64,000 nt of DNA, from NCBI RefSeq assembly GCF_000001735.4, contig NC_003071.7, forward strand, positions 73,001 to 137,000, given 5' to 3'. The notes below the pieces were generated by a model that saw only the letters and a list, made by a program, of their open reading frames with translations, made no database searches and was not told where the DNA came from. Shown here piece after piece: positions 57,461 to 64,000 of this stretch. Position 1 is the stretch's first letter; each line of letters opens with the position of its first letter. The position numbers and the translations under genes are program-made. The DNA comes from Arabidopsis thaliana. Its lineage: Eukaryota; Streptophyta; Magnoliopsida; Brassicales; Brassicaceae.

Positions 57461-58354
57461 ACGAACTATTGACTTCTCAACCCGCATGAAAGTCTTGGCT
57501 CGCAAGACATTTTATTTAGTGCAATTACTCTTTGATTGATAAAGTATTGTGTTGCATTCTATTCTTATTATGGAATCGCATTGCAGAGTTGCATGGGAAG
57601 CGTTTAAAGAGTGCTAATATTTGTATATTGTGACAGAGAAGCCTTGTTAGGTATTTACGACTGTCATTATACTACGAGCTGATTAGAATCTGTAATCGTA
57701 TTATCCAGGGTTCTACCTATAATTAGGGTTAGTGAAAATCTTGTAATAGTAGTACCGAATGATCAAATTGTGCTGGTTATTTCACAAGTCTCTAAAGTAA
57801 AACAGAACCTTAAACTTGCTTTAATGAAAGAGAATAGTCTGAATGATTCGTGTATTGAAACAGAACAAGAACAATGGCTTTTATAAAAGCCTTACAACAA
57901 CTGAAAGAGAGATTGCAGGAAATAAAAACGGAAACAAACTGCAACAGAAAATACTTATTCAACTCCTAAATAAACGCTTGACTTATTCAGCTTCAGACTT
58001 TGTCAAACATCCAACAGTCTCTGCAAATATAACAGTTTAAGCTTCATGTACGCAAATGCTATCACCGCTAATGAATATTAAAGCATTACATTGTGCTCTT
58101 ATTGGGCTTTTCCAAAATACGTAGGCCTAAAATCGTATGGAAACTAATCTCAATGGATACTTGAACAATATAAAAGTCGGCCCAAAAGTGAAGCGCGTGA
58201 TTTATTGAACTGCAAAACGCAAGTCTTTTACCCACTCTCAGCATGAGCGCGTCGACGCCACCTCCCCCAAATCTGTGGACTAACCCATGCAGAAATTTGC
58301 CGTTTTTCATAAAATTTTAAAAGTGGGCGCGTGTGGGTCGTAAACTTGCATTTA
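57461..58354. repeat. Duplicated block X, copy 2
   Basis: Begins ACGAACTATTGAC, matching the last codons and stop region of the CinA-like gene (53205 onward). Contains a 224-bp insertion (57793-58016) and lacks ~31 bp present at 53881-53911 of copy 1. Confidence 0.85.
57793..58016 (-). mobile_element. Solo-LTR-like insertion with target-site duplication
   Basis: Absent from the paralogous site in copy 1 (53561-53566), which reads GTCTCT uninterrupted. GTCTC flanks both ends (57788-57792 and 58017-58021). On the minus strand it starts TGTTGGATG, a common Copia LTR start, and contains TATAAAAG. The other end is CTTTA rather than the usual CA, so it may be mutated. No internal retroelement sequence. 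Confidence 0.65.
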
Positions 58355-59275
58355 ATCTGATCTCTTCTCAACTTTTTTTTTTGTTGGCATGTTTTTTAGT
58401 CCTAACTCTAAATTAAACAAACAATAACCATTGCTTAATTAAACATACAATAACCATTGTTGGCATGTTCGCATGAGAGATGACGATACGTGTTCTGTTT
58501 ATTCATGCCACAAATTCAGTAAAAAAAAAAAAATATCTTCTATTCCATTATTAATCTATTATTAATACGCTTTGATTTATTTAACATTTGCATGCAGAAA
58601 TATGATAACATTTGTTGATATTTAGCTATATCCGGTTATAGATAATTTGTAATTAGAAATATATTATTTTTTATTTGATTTATTTCCATTTTAATTTATT
58701 TTATACTCTATATTTTCAAATAGGTGTATATAAAATTTAAAATTATATGAATACAAAATATAACTTTTCAAATAGGAGTATTTATTTGTCTATTTTGCAA
58801 ACAAAATTTTATTTCTCATTACTTCTATCCAGCTCTTCATTTTGTTTAGATAAGGTTTTGCTCAGGAATGGACTTACGGTTTTTCGGTTTGGTTTCGATT
58901 CAAAATTTTTAGTTTTACAATTTTTTAGTTTTACTAAAACTATAACCATATAGAAACCATACATAATTCGCTTTGGTTACGGTTCGCTTTATACAGTTTT
59001 ATGGTTTTCGAATTTATAAATATTGAAACCATATAAAAACCATATATATCTCGATTCGGTTTGGTTTTAGTTTGATTCCAGTTTGGACACTGGTTTTTTG
59101 GTTATTCCATATTTTTACAAAAGAAAAAATAAGTTTGATGATATATAAATAAAAAATAAATGTAAAATAAAAATAATATATCAACCAATAAGTTAAATAT
59201 AATATATAAATTTTTATAATTAAATTTTTGGTTTCTATATTACTAAAAAGATCAATAATTTTCACTCTTAACACC
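58349..59275. repeat. Duplicated block Y, copy 2
   Basis: Aligns with 56579-57440. Joined directly to block X copy 2 through CATTTA, with the reticulon gene missing between them. Confidence 0.85.
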
Positions 59276-59942
59276 TTTTTTTTAATGCTACTATTATTAA
59301 TCACATTATAAATTGGACACTTTTTTATATATAATTATTTCTAAATTAAAAAAACAAAAAAAAAAACTATTCGGGTTTTACGATTTTTAACCAAACCAAA
59401 CCTCGATAGAAACCTTCTAAAAAATTATTATGAAACAGATTTTTATACAAAACCATAACTAAACCAAACCATTTATTTATGTTTGGTACGGTTCGTTTTT
59501 TTTGCCGACCCCTACTTTTTCAGTTATAATAGTGAAAAACAAAAACAAGAAAACAACATGTTTATGTGAGGGTCATTGGATTACTTAATCCAATGGGCCA
59601 CAAATTAACAAAAAAAATACATTGCTCCAATTTAATGAACAAAAATAAACCTTCATACAAAGTGATCCTTGTTTTACTCCAAACAAACAATGAATTCGTC
59701 AACAAAATGAAGGCAACCATTTTGAAATTGTCCAGGTAAAGAGATTTTGAAGAAACAGTTTCTTAAAAATCCTATTAAAGAGAAATGTAGAATCACTTGC
59801 AGTAATCAAAGCACAAATTAAGATCCAAAGAGAACAAAAGAGAAGATTCAAAATGTCTTTTAACTTGAGAAAGAAGATCAAAATCCAGGAGGAGGCACAT
59901 AATGAAAACGCAGAGAAGTTTGACATTGAAAACGATAACATT
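59276..59942. other. Intergenic, RPL7 3' region
   Basis: AT-rich; continues the AACCAAACC-type low-complexity sequence to ~59515. The last 200 bp are probably RPL7 3' UTR. A 62-codon ORF at 59853 overlaps the RPL7 terminal exon antisense and is not supported. Confidence 0.4.
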
Positions 59943-61264
<1,322 letters not shown>

Positions 61265-61462
61265 TTCCGAATCCTGCAGATCAACAACCCAGATTCAATG
61301 ATTAACGACGATAAATCGATAGATGATGAGTGGAGAGAAGAGACTCGACGACACTAACCTCTGTGGAGCTGTAATCGAACGCAATTTCTCAGAGGCGGAA
61401 TTATCAGCGGCGATGTGAGTTTTATATATATGCTTCTCAAATTAGGTTAACTAAATAACCTA

Positions 61463-61512
61463 TGGGCCTCAGGAGCCCGTTTACTTAAAAAGCCCATGGT
61501 TTCTAAAGCCCA
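61463..61512. promoter_or_regulatory. Site II cluster upstream of RPL7
   Basis: TGGGCC at 61463-61468 and GCCCA (TGGGC on the minus strand) at 61492-61496 and 61508-61512, ~200-250 bp upstream of the RPL7 ATG. Such TCP-binding motifs are typical of plant ribosomal protein gene promoters. Confidence 0.6.
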
Positions 61513-61526
61513 AGGATACTAAATTC

Positions 61527-62230
61527 TATAATCGAAAAACTGAAATCGAATGGCTACGTATCAAAAATATCCGAAATATAAACACATTTTCAAAAATATT
61601 ATTTCTTTCTAGATTAAATAATTAAAAATAGTTGAAAATATTTATAAAATATTTAAAATAATTGAACTATCCGAAAATAACTGAAAATATCCAAAAATGA
61701 CCGAAAATCTCCCAAAATAATCGAACTATCCGAAAATATTAAAAGTATAATAACCGAGTGGATACTAAATTTTAAAACCGAAAGAATCAGAACCGAAACA
61801 AATATTCAAAATAACTGAATGAATACTAAACTTTATAACCGAAAAACCCGATAACCGAATGAATATATACTAAAACCGAATGGATAACCGAACGCCAAGT
61901 TATTGGATTTTCTAAAAAAGATTAAAGGTTTCGAGCGAAATTATTATAGCTGTTTGGGATATATAGCCTAAGGGAAGGTCATGCAGCCAAAGTGAACTTT
62001 CTCATGGAGAGAACATATGAGATATGGCAATCTGTGGTTACTCTTTAACCAGACATTAGCATGTCCCAAATTCTATAACCGAAAAATCGAAACCGAATGG
62101 CTACGTATCAAAATATTTCGGATAGCCAAAAATATCTGAAATATAAATATATTTTCAAAATATTATTTATTTTTAGATTAAATAATTAAAAATATATATA
62201 AATATTAAAAATATTCGAAAATAACCGTAA
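61527..62230. repeat. CCGAAAATA-type repetitive tract with an internal direct repeat
   Basis: 61527-61640 and 62072-62200 are direct copies (shared CTATAA-CGAAAAA, GAATGGCTACGTATCAAAA, TTTTCAAAAATATTATTT). Between them lie short irregular repeats of ATCCGAAAAT/AACCGAAT and a non-repetitive ~150 bp (61915-62065). Non-coding. Confidence 0.55.
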
Positions 62231-62493
62231 GTATGCTGCTGCTAGATTGAACATTCACATTTTTACTCCAAAAGTTTCTATTGCAAGACAACATGGTATA
62301 GGTATACAACAACACGAGGTAAGCCCACGGTTCACATACATTATCTGACCAAACAAAATTCGTTTTATCTATAACTTACAGACATAAAAATCAACTCGTT
62401 TTTAAACCTGAATCTGACAACAACCCTCCATATCAACAGTTTTGAGTTTCTTTTTGAAACTCTCTCAAAGTGCGTCACAACTTCATACCCTAC

Positions 62494-64000
62494 TCAACGA
62501 CGGCAGAAGAAGAGGAAATCAGGGTGGCTGACATGACAAGAATGCAGCCATTTGTCAGCGGCTTGGAACAGAGAGTTCACGAGCTGGTGCTCCGAACCCC
62601 CAATGGGTGTCCATAATGAACCTCTGAACTTGTATGAAGCAAGCCCAAACACAGGCAATGACATCTTCTCGCTCTCCCTTGGTTGCGTAAGGCTCATTGA
62701 TTGTTCACTGCCTTCACCTACAACAGCCAAACGTTGTCAATAGTTCTATCTACCAAACTATTATCCTACAAACAATTTGAATTCGCACCAACAGTCTCTA
62801 TTTCTTCTAATGAACACACCTATTTATGTTGTCATTGTGATTGATAGTCAAATGATGCTACTCTAGCCACATGTCACTCTAATCAATTGGAACATTTTGG
62901 ATCCACTCAAGTATTCTGATTAGATATAGTGTAAGTTGTGGAACAGTGTAAACCTACAACTTGTTGTTTTGATAAATAAAAGAGTTTTGGTTTACCTCCA
63001 AAAGATGTGTGTAGGGAATGATACGTCAAGAAACAAGCATCCAGGTCCTTCAGTGTCGGTCCTGTGGGTATTCTGTAAATTGGGTACCTGCAAAGTATCA
63101 CATGAATTTTTAGAGACATGAACAACATATTGCAGCAAGCAAGTGCATGCAAAATACAAACAACAATACCATGCAACAGAAAACCAGCTTGACCGAAGTA
63201 AGTCACAGCTTCTCAGCGTCATTAGCTCGGGAAACTGAGCTGCGAGGTCCAAGACCTGTATTGCAACATAGGCAATAGTCAGGAGGAGGAGCCTAATATT
63301 AACAACAGACTCAAACAAGTTCCCAATTTTTTTGTGAGTTAGAATGTGGTCTAGTTTGTTGACTAAAACAAATAGAAAAGAATGTGGTTTAGTTTAAGTT
63401 GACGATGACCAGTCCCTGAGCAGATTGAACATTTCTGATTAGTTGATAGCCATCAGTTGAAGGTTAGAAACAACAAAGGCCATTTCTGAGCATTAGTTTT
63501 TAAATTTGAAGTTACCTGGTATGATATAAGAGCATAAAAGATGATAATAATATATATCATCATCTTAGTATATAGTATCTACACCATGCTTTCGGTTCTA
63601 GTAGAGAAATGAACGCACAAACCTTATCAGCAAAAGGTTCACGGATGTATGGAAGGTCTCTTTCAAGATACTCAAACATCAAACGACCTTGAGAGCCTAA
63701 AGGTTCGCCATCATCACTGGAAGAGTCTTCCTGATGTTGATCCCTCAATGAGATACAGTCTACTCTAGCAGAAACCCGCTCGGAATCACTATCGCTGCTA
63801 ACATCGCTACTTGAATCCCGAAAATCACTGTCGCTACTATCACCAGGACGCCTGCCATAGGAACCGTACATGACATAATGAAAAACAGCTTGTTATACTA
63901 TAATGCTGCTATGATGAGTTCACAAAGAATTAAGAACCTTGATTTAAGAGATGAATCCAAGGCATGAGAATGAGCATAGATTTGAATGGCTGACAAAGAA
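62494..64000 (-). CDS. DUF789 family protein, 3' part (runs off the window)
   Basis: Exons seen: 64000(partial)-63938, 63851-63623, 63255-63170, 63087-62996 and 62717-62494. They join in frame and the stop is at 62494-62496. The partial exon reads LSAIQIYAHSHALDSSLKS, the DUF789 site that in relatives reads YLSGIQIY. A Ser/Asp-rich insert (SSDSDFRDSSSDVSSDSDSE) follows, then LMFEYLERDLPYIREPFADK, VLDLAAQFPELMTLRSCDL, YPIYRIPTGPTLKDLDACFL and the closing GLASYKFRGSLW. Family knowledge: plant-specific, function unknown. Start codon outside the window; matches AT2G01260 by order. Confidence is high for the family, lower for the first exon boundary. Confidence 0.88.

Noticed and set aside
58086..58310. 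74-codon minus-strand ORF in duplicated block X'
   Set aside because: The equivalent sequence in block X does not keep the same frame open, so it is not conserved coding sequence.

Overview
This window is plant nuclear euchromatin. The genes carry GT-AG introns, have AT-rich introns and intergenic DNA, and include plastid-targeted proteins and plant-only families (AUX/IAA, LRR-RLK, LEA-2, RTNLB). I recognise the gene order as the top of Arabidopsis thaliana chromosome 2, AT2G01060 to AT2G01260, without a missing or inverted gene. The organism is therefore a member of the Brassicaceae close enough to Arabidopsis that most rebuilt proteins match the family length. The species cannot be fixed from the sequence alone. 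Locus equivalences come from memory of the families, not from a search. Five N bases lie in or near ORC4 exons (12781, 12834, 12836, 12844, 13536).

Layout, left to right. 1-10 kb: a fragment that looks like a non-LTR retroelement, PHL7 (-), a seven-TM GOST/GPR107-type protein (+), a LEA-2 protein (+), the QCR6 hinge protein of complex III (+) and a Lys/Arg/Ser-rich protein (+). 10-24 kb: plastid TatC (-) shares a short divergent promoter with ORC4 (+), which converges on a large DExH helicase with a dsRNA-binding domain (-), followed by plastid aldolase FBA3 (-). 24-36 kb: a gene-poor stretch with an LTR remnant and a MITE, then the RING-H2 ligase RHA2B (+), a tRNA-Asn, the amino acid transporter BAT1 (-), a broken membrane-protein fragment and lipid phosphate phosphatase LPP1 (-). 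36-42 kb: 6.4 kb without a convincing gene, packed with MITEs and a local tandem duplication. 42-49 kb: a PB1 protein (PDE331) (+), IAA32 (+) and the LRR kinase ZAR1 (-). 50-64 kb: a CinA-like/nucleotidylyltransferase fusion (+), a reticulon RTNLB (-), a scarred tandem duplication, RPL7 (-) and the 3' part of a DUF789 gene (-) that runs off the window.

The genes are unrelated housekeeping, signalling and plastid genes and do not form a pathway. I found no novel multi-gene system. The most informative structure is at 53.2-59.3 kb: a roughly 4.3 kb tandem duplication whose second copy has lost its reticulon gene across a 6-bp microhomology. That copy then received a solo-LTR-like insertion whose empty site survives in the first copy. 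Other points of interest are a start codon split by an intron and a shortened C-terminus in QCR6, a GC-AG intron and an E2F site at ORC4, a 19-nt microexon in BAT1, and several MITEs with visible target-site duplications.
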